Positions 1 through 10,566 are shown, counted from the stretch's first letter. The stretch: DNA of 64,000 nt from Euglena gracilis (GCA_039621445.1 CP154954.1:24192954-24256953), one strand, 5' to 3'. The notes: generated from the sequence alone by a model not told the origin. Translations and numbers: made by a program.

Positions 1-58
1 GTAAGTGCCAACTGGTGGTACCTGTCGTGCTACCTGTGGCGGGACTTCCACGCCCAGG

Positions 59-511
59 TCACGCATGGTAATGTCCGCCGCGAATCCCGATCTGTCCGAG
101 TCGGTGTAATACACCGAACCGGTCATCGTCGCCTGGGCACTCATACACCACAGGGCTGGAGGGGTGTTCGCGGTGGTCAAAATTTACGGCAGTGGTCATC
201 CACAACGCCTGGGTGAGGTAGTCTGGTGCCGGGTTTGCGCTCATACGCATCACCCGGTTCATCGTCTCCGCCGTGCGGTGGATCATCACACCCGCGTACG
301 GTGGGAGGCGACGAGAGCCTGATGGCTGAGATGACCGCGCTTCCGCGGATATCGGGGTCATCCTGCTACTGCTGCTGGCTTCAGGGTTTCCCTGAGCCGC
401 AGTCCGTGTAGGTGGTTGCGTACCGTATCGATACGCATACTGGTCAGGTGGAGGGTGAGTGGTGGGGTGGTAAGGCGGTACTCCTCCTGGCTCCCTTCCA
501 CCGGGCAGCAT
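59..511 (-). CDS. Proline-rich ORF of unknown function, possibly gag-like
   Basis: A 150-residue open frame. The first half is rich in Pro, Ser, Arg and Gly. The second half is more ordered and contains short segments such as RTAETMNRVMRMSA. It lies just downstream, in minus-strand order, of the Ty3/gypsy chromodomain ORF, so it could be the start of a second retroelement's gag or a 3' ORF of the same element. I see no zinc knuckle and no LTR. I do not recognise the family. Confidence 0.25.
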   Translation of the reverse strand: MLPGGREPGGVPPYHPTTHPPPDQYAYRYGTQPPTRTAAQGNPEASSSSRMTPISAEARSSQPSGSRRLPPYAGVMIHRTAETMNRVMRMSANPAPDYLTQALWMTTAVNFDHREHPSSPVVYECPGDDDRFGVLHRLGQIGIRGGHYHA

Positions 512-672
512 GATACTGCCCGGGGTCGGTGCGGTGGGATGGTTAGGTTGTTGGTTGTGAGGTGGTAAGGTTAACCGCTTGAGTATTGTTTGCTAAAAAA
601 TCTGCGGAAAGAAAGAATGATAAGAATAGATGATAAAAAGAAAAGAAAACAACATGGGTTTCCCATGCGTTC

Positions 673-1140
673 TCAAAAACTTGTCATGGAAACATCAATG
701 TTATGCTTCTTGTTCCACAGCTTCCAGTTCTGCTGGACAGACCCAACAAAACTGGTTGCTGGCTCCCAAGTGTCCTCCTCGGGCCCATACCCTTTCCAGG
801 GGACCTTCCAAAGGTGCATACCTTTGTCGATTTTGTCATCGATAATTTTATCGACTACAAAGTCGTCGGTCTCAGGTAATCTGGAACGGGGCTGGAAGTG
901 CAGACACGGGATGGGTTTCCCATCCGGCGGTGACAGGTATGGCTTGAAGTCGTCCATATGAACGTCCTCAACACGATTCGGTAATGCAACCTTGTATCGC
1001 CCGCTGGTACCTAGTCTTTCTAGGCTTTCACAGGTGCCGAGCAAAAGGGGGTCCAGTTTGGAAGACTGCATGCGAGTACGGCTATTCCGCACCCACACGC
1101 GGTCACCGGGACTATACACAGGTGACTTGAAATTCTGCAA
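673..1140 (-). CDS. Integrase C-terminus with chromodomain (gypsy)
   Basis: 155 residues. The N-terminal part contains YSPGDRVWVRNSRTR, a typical C-terminal integrase segment. A short proline-containing linker follows, then a chromodomain-like block (VVDKIIDDKID, WKGYGPEEDTWEP). In chromoviruses this domain directs integration towards histone-modified chromatin. The ORF ends naturally after KHNIDVSMTSF. It is probably the 3' end of the pol polyprotein, separated from the integrase core by a frame change at about 1140-1255. Confidence 0.8.
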   Translation of the reverse strand: MQNFKSPVYSPGDRVWVRNSRTRMQSSKLDPLLLGTCESLERLGTSGRYKVALPNRVEDVHMDDFKPYLSPPDGKPIPCLHFQPRSRLPETDDFVVDKIIDDKIDKGMHLWKVPWKGYGPEEDTWEPATSFVGSVQQNWKLWNKKHNIDVSMTSF

Positions 1141-1254
1141 AAACGATTTCCGTTTAGTTGCATGAATATCAGTGACTCGCTTCTGGACTGCAGAACGTAG
1201 ATTTTCTACTTCCGCAAAACAGGTCTCGCAACTGACACTCGTTCGGGCGGGTCT

Positions 1255-2316
1255 CTACGAAGGGACATCCCCTATGGCCGGAGGGTCCCGTCCGAAAACT
1301 AATTTATAGGGGGAGTGAGGTAAAACCAGCCCTGGTAGGGTATTGATATAAAACAAACACCATGGTAGCAATGATATCCAGTTGCTGCGCGAGTCAGCCA
1401 GTGAAAGGCGAAGCATATTCACGACGGATTTCACGGCTGCCTCGGCTCTACCATTGCCTTTGGGTCGGTATATAATGCAAAAATGCTGCTCAATTCCGAG
1501 TAAACCGCACAAAGTGGTGAAAAACCTTGAAAAAACCAAATGGTCTTGATCACTCACGATTTCATTCGGTAAACCGATTAAGCAAATGCATTTCTCCAAA
1601 AATATATTTGCCAAATTTTGGGCAGTCAACCCTGACTTCTGGCGTGGAATGGCTACAATGTACGCACTCAGCCTGCAGACGACAACAAAAACGTAATCGT
1701 AAATTTTGTCGTCCGTTCCTTTGCACGGTTCTAATTCCAGAAAATCCATGCAGAGGGAGGTAAAAATGTCAATGGTACGGGGAAAAAGTCCATCGTACCA
1801 GGGGGGGTGCCTCTGCGGAGTTTTACCGCTTGACAAATTTGACACCGTTGCGCTATTCGTAAACAGCGTGAGTAAAGCACCTTCTCGCTCAGGGTTGTGC
1901 AACACCTGCGGCCCACCAACGAAAGAAGTTTGGGGGCCCCAGGGTGACCGTGGTTGTGAGCACAAAATCGCATCATCAACCAGGTCCTGGGGGATACAAT
2001 ATTTGTAACCCGACTCATTGCGAAAAATCAACCGTAAAGGTGAAAGAGTGTAATTGTCCAGCACTTCGCCATTACGAAGTCTGGTGACGATGGTGTCATA
2101 CACCGGATCATTCGCGAAAGAACAGTGGGGAAGGGGACTCCGTGCGCGTAATACGCCGGGGTCCGGACGTGCTTCCACGTCGGCGCCTTCCACGCACTGG
2201 TGCGAACATGAATAGTTGTGAAACGGGAAAAGAATCCAAAAGATTGTCCGCAAAGTCGTTTCGACGTGAGTATTCGTCAGCTTCTTGACTTCCATGAAAA
2301 GTCGTGTCTCCCTCAT
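1255..2316 (-). pseudogene. Gypsy integrase catalytic core
   Basis: 353-residue frame. The DDE triad is visible as the Asp of MDFLELEP (around 1740-1760), the Asp of VSDQDHLVF (around 1530-1555) and the Glu of NGRAEAAVKS (around 1425-1450). The segment LPWCLFYINTLP also fits the family. The middle of this frame (about 1760-2010) is out of register: the zinc-binding part is readable only in another frame. The protein is therefore interrupted by at least two indels. Confidence 0.8.
1731..2018 (-). pseudogene. Displaced H2C2 zinc-binding segment of the gypsy integrase
   Basis: In a frame different from the surrounding integrase ORF, the translation contains HNHGHPGAPKLLSLV followed by CQICQAVKLRRGTPPG. 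This is the HHCC N-terminal integrase finger and its linker to the core. Its position inside the span of the larger ORF, but in another frame, shows paired frameshifts near 2010 and 1740. Confidence 0.65.
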
Positions 2317-2905
2317 CCGGGTTCCCAGGGTAATACCAAGGGGCCCGACTGAGCGGATCCGCTACTTTCTGTGTGTGACCAGGGGTATAAATAACCAAAA
2401 GGTTGAATTAACTCAGGAACTCATGCCATCTGCATCGCCTTCCGACAGATGACATGGCCTTGTTCAAATCCTCGGTGTAGCAGTGTTGGAGACTCTCATG
2501 ATCGGTCTTGACGAGGATCTGGACGAGGCTGCTGGCGACCCAGTTGCGAAATTTCTGGAGTATAAGCACCATTGAGTAGGTTTCCTTCTCGCGTATACTC
2601 CACTTGATTTGACCTTCACCGTCGTCGCCCTGTAGCCTTCTGCTGAAGAAAGCCACAGGTCGGAGTTCATTCGCCGCGTTTTGCTGGCTAAGAACTCCGC
2701 CAACAGCGTAATCGCTGCTGTCCACTTCCAGCACATATGGTTTGTACGGGTCCGCGATTTCGAGGACAACATTCTCCAAAAGCAAAACATTGATTTTCTC
2801 AAGGGCCTCACGCATTTGGTCATCCCAAATGACTTTGGTGTTGTCAACAGCCCGATTTTTGAGCTGTTTGGTGAGGGGCACCACGATTTTCGCAAAGTCC
2901 TTCAT
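2108..2905 (-). pseudogene. Gypsy RNase H domain with internal stop
   Basis: Translation from 2905 reads a Ty3-type RNase H. VLEVDSSDYAVGGVLSQ carries the first catalytic Asp, a SIREKETY segment supplies the Glu, and KTDHESLQH supplies the next Asp. At 2408-2410 a TAA interrupts the frame exactly where a Gln codon would fit, and the same frame continues with LLVIYTPGHTQKVADPLSR, the usual end of the domain. A single nonsense change therefore separates the two parts. Confidence 0.8.
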
Positions 2906-2986
2906 ATGTATCGCGTAGTATTGTCAATGGGCTAATCCCAAAAATCCTTTGAGGTGAGTAATCGTTTTGATTACCTCAGGGGTCCA

Positions 2987-4369
2987 TTATTTAATGGTTT
3001 CGAGTTTGCTCGCAGCGGCTTTCCGCTGTCCATTGCTGAGGATGTGGCCACAAAATTTTATAAGCTCGCGAAACAAATGCATTTTCGTGCCTTTCGCGAA
3101 AAGCACATGTTTTTGGAAAGCGGTTAGTACCGCGCAAACATGGTGAAAGTATGTGTCGAGGATATCCTTGCTCGATTTTGCGGATGGTGGTGGTGTTCCC
3201 ACCAGTACATCATCAATGTACACAATGACAATCGGTAAGTCGCGTAAAACCCATTGAATCATGCGTTGAAACATGGCTGGGCCATTCTTAACACCCATGG
3301 GGAGTACCGTCCATTGGGACACACCCTTGGATGTCTCGACTGCCGTGTATGGTTGGGAGTCAGGGTGTAAGTGCATTTGGTGAAAACCGTCCTCCAGATC
3401 GAAAATTGACCACAACCGGTTTTCCGATTGTTTGGTGATCAAATCCTCGATAAGGGGGAGCGGGAAGGGATCATCCCTTGTCTGGGAGTTCAGGTACTGG
3501 TAATCCAGCACCAGTCTCCATTTCTTCTGACCTGAGGGGTCTGGGGGTTTAGGAACAACAAAACCTTGGGATGTCCACTCGCTTTTCGAGGGTACAATCC
3601 ACTTGCGCTGAATAAGCTTCTCAATCATTTCATTGAGAGCTTGTTCGCCTTCTCCCGAACAACGAAAAAATTTTCGGTGCATTGGTTTGGCTCCTTCCTT
3701 CAGCTCGATCTTACAAACACCGAACGGACCGCGTCTCGCGGGGTCGATGTCGCACGCGTATACTGGATTTTCCAGCACACCGTGAAATTCGCGGGTGATC
3801 CACGAACAGAATTCAGCTGACTTAAGATGCTGACCTGCACTCTCGATGACTGCGGAAACCACCACGGTATCCCTGGGGTTACCGAGCTTCCTCGGCACCG
3901 CGAAATCGGACATTCCGAATGCATCGAAGAAACATACGCCAAAAATGATTTCTTGTAAGGGTGGTAATATTTTACCACAAAAATCTTCAAAAATCGGTAC
4001 ATTGGTGGGTAAATCCCACCAATGAAAACACACATACGATAGTTGGGTGAACCATTCCGCTTCCGGAATGATGGGTATGAGAATAACTCCACGGGCTTCA
4101 TCCCGCAGAATTTTCTCAACAACACATTCGAGAAGTTTTTGGGGAGGGTGCATGCATAACACCGTATCACCCCAAAATTTATCAAATGCGTTGGAGTGTT
4201 GTGACCAATGACGTGGCAAACGGGCATGTGCATTGGATGAAAAGGCATCAATTTCCAATGCCAAATCAAAGGAATCAGCCAATGTCGCGATTTTGGAAAA
4301 CCATCGTTCCAAAATGTGATATTGACCAAAACTGAAAGCATTCCATACGCGTTTCACGTATTCATGCAC
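2987..4369 (-). CDS. Gypsy reverse transcriptase
   Basis: 460 residues. Recognisable RT blocks: LVLDYQYLNSQTRDD, SIFDLEDGFHQMHLHP (first catalytic Asp), LPMGVKNGPAMFQRMI and the YIDD active-site box near 3206-3217. The block order and spacing match Ty3/gypsy RT. The N-terminal 200 residues are less conserved and contain the linker from protease to RT. The frame is open throughout, but it is cut from RNase H by a frame change at about 2905-2990. Confidence 0.85.
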   Translation of the reverse strand: MHEYVKRVWNAFSFGQYHILERWFSKIATLADSFDLALEIDAFSSNAHARLPRHWSQHSNAFDKFWGDTVLCMHPPQKLLECVVEKILRDEARGVILIPIIPEAEWFTQLSYVCFHWWDLPTNVPIFEDFCGKILPPLQEIIFGVCFFDAFGMSDFAVPRKLGNPRDTVVVSAVIESAGQHLKSAEFCSWITREFHGVLENPVYACDIDPARRGPFGVCKIELKEGAKPMHRKFFRCSGEGEQALNEMIEKLIQRKWIVPSKSEWTSQGFVVPKPPDPSGQKKWRLVLDYQYLNSQTRDDPFPLPLIEDLITKQSENRLWSIFDLEDGFHQMHLHPDSQPYTAVETSKGVSQWTVLPMGVKNGPAMFQRMIQWVLRDLPIVIVYIDDVLVGTPPPSAKSSKDILDTYFHHVCAVLTAFQKHVLFAKGTKMHLFRELIKFCGHILSNGQRKAAASKLETIK

Positions 4370-4429
4370 CCGATTTCCGGGCTGGAGTGAAGAAACACAA
4401 TGAATGGATCCACAAACATGCGGATTGTC

Positions 4430-5272
4430 TTACGCTGCCCCAAGGGTTAATCCCAAGGGACTTTGGACAGGCTGGGGTTTTCCCCATTCCGCATCAAATT
4501 TGTACCAAGTGTAATCGGGATGGTGATTAGGAATGACGCTTTTCGCGTTTCCAAACAACAAGGCTAATCCGCGTTGTTGGAGTACTCGGTGTATCTCCGC
4601 GCATTGCGGGCTACAACCAAGTGTATCATGTGGTGTGGATTCCGTTTTCGGAATTGCGATTAATGTTGGATTTTGAACTAAACATCCACAATCGAAATCC
4701 GATTGGGTGGAAATTCTCCTGCAGTGCACACATTGGTAGGAAGTGTGATGGTGTGACGGGTGTGCCTGTAAGTGGGTGTTGATGGCATTAGCCGGTGTGT
4801 CTCGTACAGGTGTGCCTGGATTCGGCACAACTGGTGGGAAACGGAGTGGTGGTGTAGCTGGGCGACTACTCAACACCGTGATCACTGCAGGCCTTTGGAC
4901 TTTCGTCTTGTAACCTAGTGGAACGGCGGGGGTACCGCTACTCGCTTGCCCTACCTCATTTGGAACGCATGTAGGTGTGTCATTGGGTAGGGGGGAGGCT
5001 TTCTCCGTACCCCGGGTGTGGAAAACGGTTGTTGGTGTGGTGGATAACGGTGTTGCCATTGAGGGTAACGGTGTTTTAAAAGTGGTGGTCGTCGTGGTGG
5101 ATGCCAACAGTGATGGTGGTTTGGGTTGCATTGATGTGTTGGGTGCTGTGCGCAAACCGTGGGAGTGGCAATCCACAACCAATCGGTACTGGCGTAAAAA
5201 CGGGTATCCCAAAATTACGTCAGACCCGTGAATTCCGGCCTCGTAACCAAAAATATTGGTGAAGTGTTGCAA
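4430..5272 (-). CDS. Gypsy protease C-terminal half and Pro/Thr-rich linker
   Basis: The N-terminal part contains SDVILGYPFLRQYRLVVD, the conserved second half of a retroviral-type aspartic protease. It is followed by about 180 residues rich in Pro, Thr and Ser, then a Cys/His-containing stretch (CVHCRRIST...CGCLVQ) before the RT ORF. The N-terminal half of the protease lies on the far side of the insertion at 5297-6493. Confidence 0.65.
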   Translation of the reverse strand: MQHFTNIFGYEAGIHGSDVILGYPFLRQYRLVVDCHSHGLRTAPNTSMQPKPPSLLASTTTTTTFKTPLPSMATPLSTTPTTVFHTRGTEKASPLPNDTPTCVPNEVGQASSGTPAVPLGYKTKVQRPAVITVLSSRPATPPLRFPPVVPNPGTPVRDTPANAINTHLQAHPSHHHTSYQCVHCRRISTQSDFDCGCLVQNPTLIAIPKTESTPHDTLGCSPQCAEIHRVLQQRGLALLFGNAKSVIPNHHPDYTWYKFDAEWGKPQPVQSPLGLTLGAA

Positions 5273-5296
5273 TTGTGGGGGGGTGTGGGCGCAAGG

Positions 5297-6493
5297 CGGT
5301 AGACTGGGGGGGGGTAGTGGGTAGTCGGCCGACTAGTCGGCCGACTACCCAATTGGTCCACCGACTAGGCCTAGTCGGTAGCTAGTCGGCGAGACAGGGG
5401 GGGGGGGGGGGGTAGTGGGTAGTCGGCCAACTTGTCGGCCGACTACCCACTCTAATGTACTAACGGGTCAAAACCGCCGACTTTTAAGCCCCCACCCCCC
5501 TCAAATAACAAAATCCCTTCTGTGTTTGCAACATACTCGGGGGCTAAGTCGTTTTTGTGGCTCACTTTGGCATAGGCGGGGGGGGGCTCCGCCCCCCCGC
5601 CCCCCCCCCTTAAAAACAAAAATCCCTTCTGTGTTGGGCACCTTTTTGGGGGGTAAGGTGTTTTTGTGGCTCTCTTTTTGAAAGGGGGGGGGGGGTCCGC
5701 CCCCCCCCCCCCCGCACCCCCCCTCAAAAAACAAAATCCCTTCTGTGTTGGCAACATACTCGGGGGCTAAGTCGTTTTTGTGGCTTACTTTGGCATAGGC
5801 GGGGGGGGGGGGGCTCCGCCCCCCCCGCACCCCCCCCCTCAAGTAACAAAATCCCTTCTATGTTGGCAATAGACTTGGAGGGATAAGACCCTTTTTTTGT
5901 GCAAATTTTGACTTATATTGAAAATTCAATGGGGAGAGGTGTACTTTTGTCAAAAGTGGGGGGGGCGGAGCCCCCCCTCGCCTATGCCAATGTGAGCCAC
6001 AAAAACGACTTAGCCCCCGAGTATGTTGCCAACACAGAAGGGATTTTGTTATTTGAGTCTCGGATTGGGGTGGAGGGGGGAGTTTTCTGCCTCTCGTGAT
6101 GCAGAACGCAGATTGCAGATTGCATTTCTAAAGGATTTTAATGTAATCCCTGTTTCATCATTGGTTTCTTCCCCCTGGCCCAAAATGGACATTTTCCCCC
6201 AATTTCTTTGCATATTCACCCCCGATTGGGGGGTTCTGGAGCCATTTGGGTGGGTTTTGACCGGCTTTGAGCTGATTTAGACAAAAAAATTTTCCCAGGG
6301 GGGGGCTTAAAAGTAGGCGGTTTTGACCCGTTAGTACATTAGAGTGGGTAGTCGGCCGACTAGTCGGCCGACTACCCACTACCCCCCCGCCGACTAGCTA
6401 CCGACCAATTAGTCGGCCGACTAGTCGGCCGACCAATTGGGTAGTCGGCCGACTAGTCGGCCGACTACCCACTACCCCCCCCCCAGTCTACCG
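5297..6493. mobile_element. 1.2 kb foldback DNA element with TIR CGGTAGACTGGGGG
   Basis: Both ends carry CGGTAGACTG followed by a G tract and several copies of the palindromic block TAGTCGGCCGACTA, in inverse orientation (5297 onward and up to 6493). The interior holds about four tandem or inverted copies of a roughly 107-bp unit ending in a G/C tract (5490-6060) and a unique piece at 6100-6300. It has no coding capacity, so it is non-autonomous. It splits the gypsy protease. I see no clear target-site duplication. A relative lies at 28341-29600. Confidence 0.8.
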
Positions 6494-6913
6494 TTTGGCA
6501 CTTGGGGTGTGAGTGATGCTTTGGAATGATGGGCAAGAGTATCTCGAGCACACATCCCAAATCACCACCGCACATGGGGGTATTATCCGCGGTTGTAATT
6601 TTGATCTGTTTCTTGGCGCTTACCAAGAAAGGGGTCGGTATCAACCGCAACCGAAAGAGCAGTGCAATGCGGCAACCGAATTAAAATTTTAACTTTGGTG
6701 GAGAAATTTTGAATGCGGATTTCCGGTTGGACGAGTAATTTCATTGGTGGTACGCAAAGTGAAGGGTCTGGCGGAAATACGTTTGCATGCCAACTTTCCC
6801 ATGAACCCTTTCCTACTTTGCTCAGCATTCAGAGCAGAAATGTGGAGTGGTGGGTAGGGGACCCGAAATAATTCAGGGTACTGACCGTGAAGGCGGATGG
6901 GCAGGGGGGGCAA
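6494..6913 (-). pseudogene. Gypsy gag/protease N-terminal remnant
   Basis: Two minus-strand frames (6913-6689 and 6828-6465) contain fragments such as KKQIKITTADNTPM and GCVLEILLPIIPK, which fit the flap region of a retroelement protease. The usual active-site D(S/T)G is not intact: the expected place reads AVDTDPFL. The frame changes at least once. This piece continues into 5272-4430 when the foldback insertion is discounted. Confidence 0.5.
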
Positions 6914-6937
6914 GGTTGATCAGGTCTTACCTCCATC

Positions 6938-7100
6938 TGTTCATCATGATGACGACAATTCCCGGCCGGGTGACGTTTTCATTCCACGACTTGACAGTGA
7001 TGGCCTGGTTGCGATTGATGTCACCATCCAGCCTGTCCATCCACTCCATGGGTGTGTTACTGCAGGGATCAGTTTCCATCCAACCCTTGAGCATCTTTGT
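6938..7100 (+). pseudogene. LINE C-terminal nuclease-like fragment, opposite orientation
   Basis: The plus strand encodes RPGDVFIPRLDSDGLVAIDVTI. This is nearly the same as the C-terminal segment of the minus-strand LINE A and LINE B, so it is a third, inverted and truncated copy wedged between the gypsy element and LINE A. Confidence 0.75.
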
Positions 7101-7184
7101 TCATATTTGCTGATTTTTTGGGGTCTTCTGCCTTCAGGTGTTGTTACGTTTTCACTGAGACGCAGGGGATGAACACAGGAGGCG

Positions 7185-7310
7185 TGAGGACGGACGGACG
7201 GACGGACGGACGGACGGACGGACGGACGGCTGGAGAAAATTCCTTTCATCTGGACGGACGGCTGGACAGCGTGCATTTTGGTCTGGACGGACGGACGACT
7301 AGGTTGGTCT
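7185..7310. repeat. (GGAC)n minisatellite with conserved flanks
   Basis: About 10 units of GGAC at 7191-7229, then a non-repetitive spacer (GGAGAAAATTCCTTTCATCT) and further GGACGGACGG blocks. The same arrangement is present inverted at 29945-30098 and in degraded form at 20430-20560. It therefore behaves as a dispersed repeat, not just local slippage. The translations (DGRTDGRT) are artefacts. Confidence 0.8.
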
Positions 7311-7349
7311 TTTTTTTCCCACCAGATTCAAACAGTTTCCTCACAGCTT

Positions 7350-7831
7350 CACGGTGGGTAGCACAGCTTCACCCAAACCGCGCCCAGGGCCCAGGGAAAT
7401 GTCTCTTTTGGCCCTCGCCACAAGAGGAACCCTCTTGTGACTCCCTGTGCCGCCACAGGTCGCGGGTAGCTTATACTGTGGGTTTAATGTACAAAAGAGT
7501 GTTGTAAGGGTGCGGAGGTTGGTTAGCGGAAGATGAGCAAAGGTCACCTTCAATATATATTGGGCGGGGAGGGGGGCGTTTGTACCTCTTTTGCCACTGG
7601 ATGGCGTGTTTGTGTCGGGTTTTTTGGCTTTTGTTGCGTTTTGCTTCTCTGCGTGTCTATGTGACCCATTGACTTGTCTTTGGCTCGGCGTGTGGCTCGG
7701 CTCAAGGGGTTACTAGGGGTTACTGAGTTGTGTCTTCTTTGCTCATTCTTGTAATCTGACCTTGGGGTGCAAACATAGCTGGTGAGAGTTCAAGGTTGGT
7801 TATTTGGTTGAGAGTTTGGGCTCAAAGGCCT
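7350..7831 (-). other. LINE A 3' untranslated region
   Basis: Closely matches 13136-13580 at the end of LINE B, including the GGTGGGTAGCACAGCTTCAC start and the TCGCGGGTAGCTTATACTGT segment. Neither strand has a credible ORF. No clear poly(A) or microsatellite tail is visible at the junction. Confidence 0.7.
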
Positions 7832-8662
7832 TCAGACAGAATACGGTGAGTGGGCGGAAGACAGGGTGATCTCATCTTTGGAAGAATACAAGCTCCAAAC
7901 GAGCTGTCTACTGATTTCTCTGATAAGTGTGAAGGACAGGCCTTGCCAAATGTCTGCTTGTGCGGCCCGCCATTGCCACCCTTCCCGCTGCCCCAGAAGG
8001 GCTTTGAGGATGGTGGCCATCAAGGAGCGCGCTTCTTGTCCCATGCCCCCGTAGCAATCCATGACGAATGGCGTCAACCGCCAGCCCAGTCGTTGGCATG
8101 TTGCATCATATTTGGTATGCTTTTCAGCCTCCTGACGTGTTTGCCATTGTGAAAGGCTTTCTGCACTTCGGAGCGGATGACTTTGCGCAAGTGTGTGGCG
8201 GATTGTCACATCCACTGCAACGGGTCCATCACTGTCCAAGCGAGGAATGAAGATGTCCCCAGGCCGGGAACGGTCATCAGCTCGTTGTTCTTTACGGGCT
8301 GTAAATCCTTCCTTCTGTGTTGTGGTTGTCAGAAAATCTTGGACAGCCCCGTGCCGCCGGGTGATGAAGTTTGATTTGCAGCACACGAGGTGGTGTCCGA
8401 GAAAGTCTGACGGTCCAAAGCATTTGGGACAGAGGTTGGGATCGGATTCCATTGGTGTGAGAGTCATTCCGAGGGACCAACGAAGTGTGCAGCGGAATTC
8501 AGCCGTGGGCAACAGGGTGCGGAGTCCTTGAGATGGTGTCAAAGCGGCCCACGCCATAGCATGCGGTTGGCATTGGCTTGCAAAACGCCAATGCCAAAAG
8601 GTCCATTCAATGTGTCCCGAAGTGTTTTCTGGCGGGCAAGCATGCTCTGCTGGTTCCACCAA
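7832..8662 (-). pseudogene. LINE A C-terminus: zinc finger and restriction-like nuclease domain
   Basis: 276-residue frame. CPKCF...GHHLVCC forms a CxxC...HxxxC zinc-binding motif. It is followed by RPGDIFIPRLDSDGPVAVDVTI and then KHTKYDATCQRLGWRLTPFV. The RPxD...DVT...KYD series matches the PD-(D/E)xK-like endonuclease seen at the C-terminus of restriction-like-nuclease LINEs. In such elements this domain nicks the target DNA for priming. Its upstream part is in another frame because of an indel near 8590. Confidence 0.65.
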
Positions 8663-9815
8663 CGTTGTGAATTGTGTGGAGACTGTGCTTGAGGGATCAG
8701 GTTTTTGTCACTGGCCCATTGTGGCAGTGGAGCCATTTGACCAAGATCATTGAGGGCTGTCCGTAAACAATCGTCGGCGTCCTTGGGAAGGATGTCCATG
8801 GCAGCAGGCAGTCCCAATACAGAGGGAGCTCTTCGACAGAAGTCCACCACTTGAGACAATCTGGCAGGCACGCGTTGAAATAGTGGATCCGAGATTCCCA
8901 GTCCACCGCATCTGATGGCCAGGGAGACTTGCAACCATTCTTCTGGGGTGCAAGGGGAGCCGACCATGCCACTGAATGTTTCCCGAATAATTCCCGACAA
9001 CGTCTTGCATGCCGCTGTTGCAGAGGAGATTTTGCAGGCGCGCAAGAGGTCATTCACTTTGCAAGCGGATAAGCAACACCGAAGCAAGGTGAATTGCACA
9101 TGCGATTGAGGTAGGTGCCGAAGTACTGTGCAAGAACGTCGGATGTCTTCAATGCGCTTATTCCAAACTTCTTCACAGAAGCGGTCATCTTGGGGGTGGT
9201 GGACAGGGACCCCCAAAACTTTCAGACCAGAACCAGCAACAAAGGCGGTCAGTGGTATTTGATGTAAGGGGCTATCCTGTGGCGTGCCAGGGGGAATGCA
9301 AGGGACACCTTCTGTTGATGTGAACGCTGGTCCCCACAATCGACATTTTGCAGGGTTCACGGCCAACCCAAGCGTGGCTGCCTCGTGAATAAGAAAGGCA
9401 AGGGCATTGTGCAATTGGGCTGGCGATCCCAGCAGATGGGCATCATCCAAGTACCACCCCTGCCATTCGACCAAAGGTGAGAGGCCCTCACAAAGGTCTT
9501 GCACACCCCAGGCGAAAGCTGCAGGTCCGCATGGGTCGCCTTGTTGAGCTCCCCTCTGGGAAGGCAGACAATGGTTTCCACAATACAGCTTGCTGTGTTG
9601 GGCGTAGCACGAATCCAGCCAAGGGCACACTTCTGGGCATCGTCTACGGATGGATTGCAGGATTTTTTCCCGTGACAAGGAGTTGAAGGCATTTTTGAAA
9701 TCCACTTGAAGCAGCCCCCAGCGATTGTCTCTGTCCGAGTGCAGAGTGTCCACCATCTGTTGGATTCCCATTGCGATCAGTGGACATGCATTCGGCACAC
9801 CAACGCCACATTGTG
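8539..9815 (-). pseudogene. LINE A reverse transcriptase, C-terminal half
   Basis: Contains LLQVDFKNAFNSLSREKIL (catalytic Asp), QRGAQQGDPCGPAAFAW and WYLDDAHLLGSP, with the YLDD box at about 9443-9454. This is a non-LTR RT palm plus thumb. The frame runs into the inserted block at about 9815 and loses register near 8590, where B reads on into the C-terminal domain. Confidence 0.8.
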
Positions 9816-9998
9816 GAGAGCCTCCCGGACCCGGAAAAAGCGTTATTGAGTTGAAAATGAGCGTTTTTCGACCCGCCAGGGCACCTTTTTGGGCCGCCAA
9901 CCCATTGATTTTGGGTCAAAACCGGGTCAAAAAAGTCGAAAAATATCGAAAAAAATTTTTCGCCCAAAACCATGTTTTTGAGCCTCCTGGACCCGGAA
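9815..9998. mobile_element. Short insertion in LINE A RT flanked by direct repeats
   Basis: LINE B lacks this block: the two copies agree up to ATTGTGGAG and again from CAAAGC(A/G)TTTACC. The insert begins and ends with nearly the same sequence, GAGCCTC(C/C)(C/T)GGACCCGG, at about 9817 and 9981. The interior is AT-rich with no ORF. It replaces about 12 bases of B and destroys the RT frame. Confidence 0.6.
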
Positions 9999-10566
9999 AA
10001 CATCAAAGCATTTACCACCATGGGATGACGCATGAGGCATTTGCCAACCAATCGGCGGAGTGTTTCACCTGCTGCGATCGGGCGAGTGTCTTCATCACAC
10101 ACTGTGTGCTCCACAAGGTTTCCAAAAGCATCCTCTTCCATTGCTGTTTGTTTGTTCTGTTTTCGCAGAGGTGTCAACCTGGCGGAGGAAAGAATTGGGG
10201 CCATGCCGGGGTGGACACCGTTTGTAATTGCCCGACAGATGAAGGTATCAAGCACTTCGAGGAGGTCATCTCCACAAGCCCCTGGGTAGTCTCCAACCAT
10301 GGCCTTGAGGTGGTCAGGTCTCAGGCCAGAGGGTCCCGGTGCGGATTCCTTTGGGAACCCGAATATAGCTTTGCGCAAATTTTGTAATCGCTCTTTTGTG
10401 CTTTCCGGGTCCGAAGGAAAGGTAATCGTTTGTGAAGAGTCGGACACTGGGATGCGCGGTGGAGGCTCAGGTGGGTGAAGTTCACGCAGCCTTTGAATTA
10501 CTTTTGGGTCATTGCTGTTCTGAACCCCCTCAGAGGTGAGCTCTCGGCAGGCTTTTGAAATAGCCC
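9998..10566 (-). pseudogene. LINE A reverse transcriptase, N-terminal half
   Basis: Encodes the fingers region: KESAPGPSGLRPDHLKAMVGD, GVHPGMAPILSSARLTPLRK and EDTRPIAAGETLRRLVGKCL. These match LINE B and typify non-LTR RTs. It is cut from the palm by the insertion at 9815-9998 and from the N-terminal ORF by the inversion at 10567-11025. Confidence 0.75.

Larger units (their letters stand above)
673..6913 (-). mobile_element. Degenerate chromodomain-containing Ty3/gypsy LTR retrotransposon
   Basis: Read on the minus strand, the order is protease, reverse transcriptase, RNase H, integrase, chromodomain. This is the Ty3/gypsy order, and the chromodomain places it with chromovirus-like elements. 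The reading frame is broken several times: nonsense codon at 2408-2410, frameshifts near 2200 and within the integrase, and a 1.2 kb foldback insertion at 5297-6493. I could not find a matched pair of LTRs, so the true ends are unknown. Related fragments occur at 30219-31133 and 37560-37720. The copy is almost certainly inactive. Confidence 0.85.

Noticed and set aside
5452-5842. Gly/Pro-rich ORFs in the foldback element
   Set aside because: They arise from C/G tracts and tandem units and are not conserved in the sister copy.
7097-7507. DGRTDGRT peptides
   Set aside because: Direct reading of the GGAC minisatellite; the same peptide appears at other unrelated copies.
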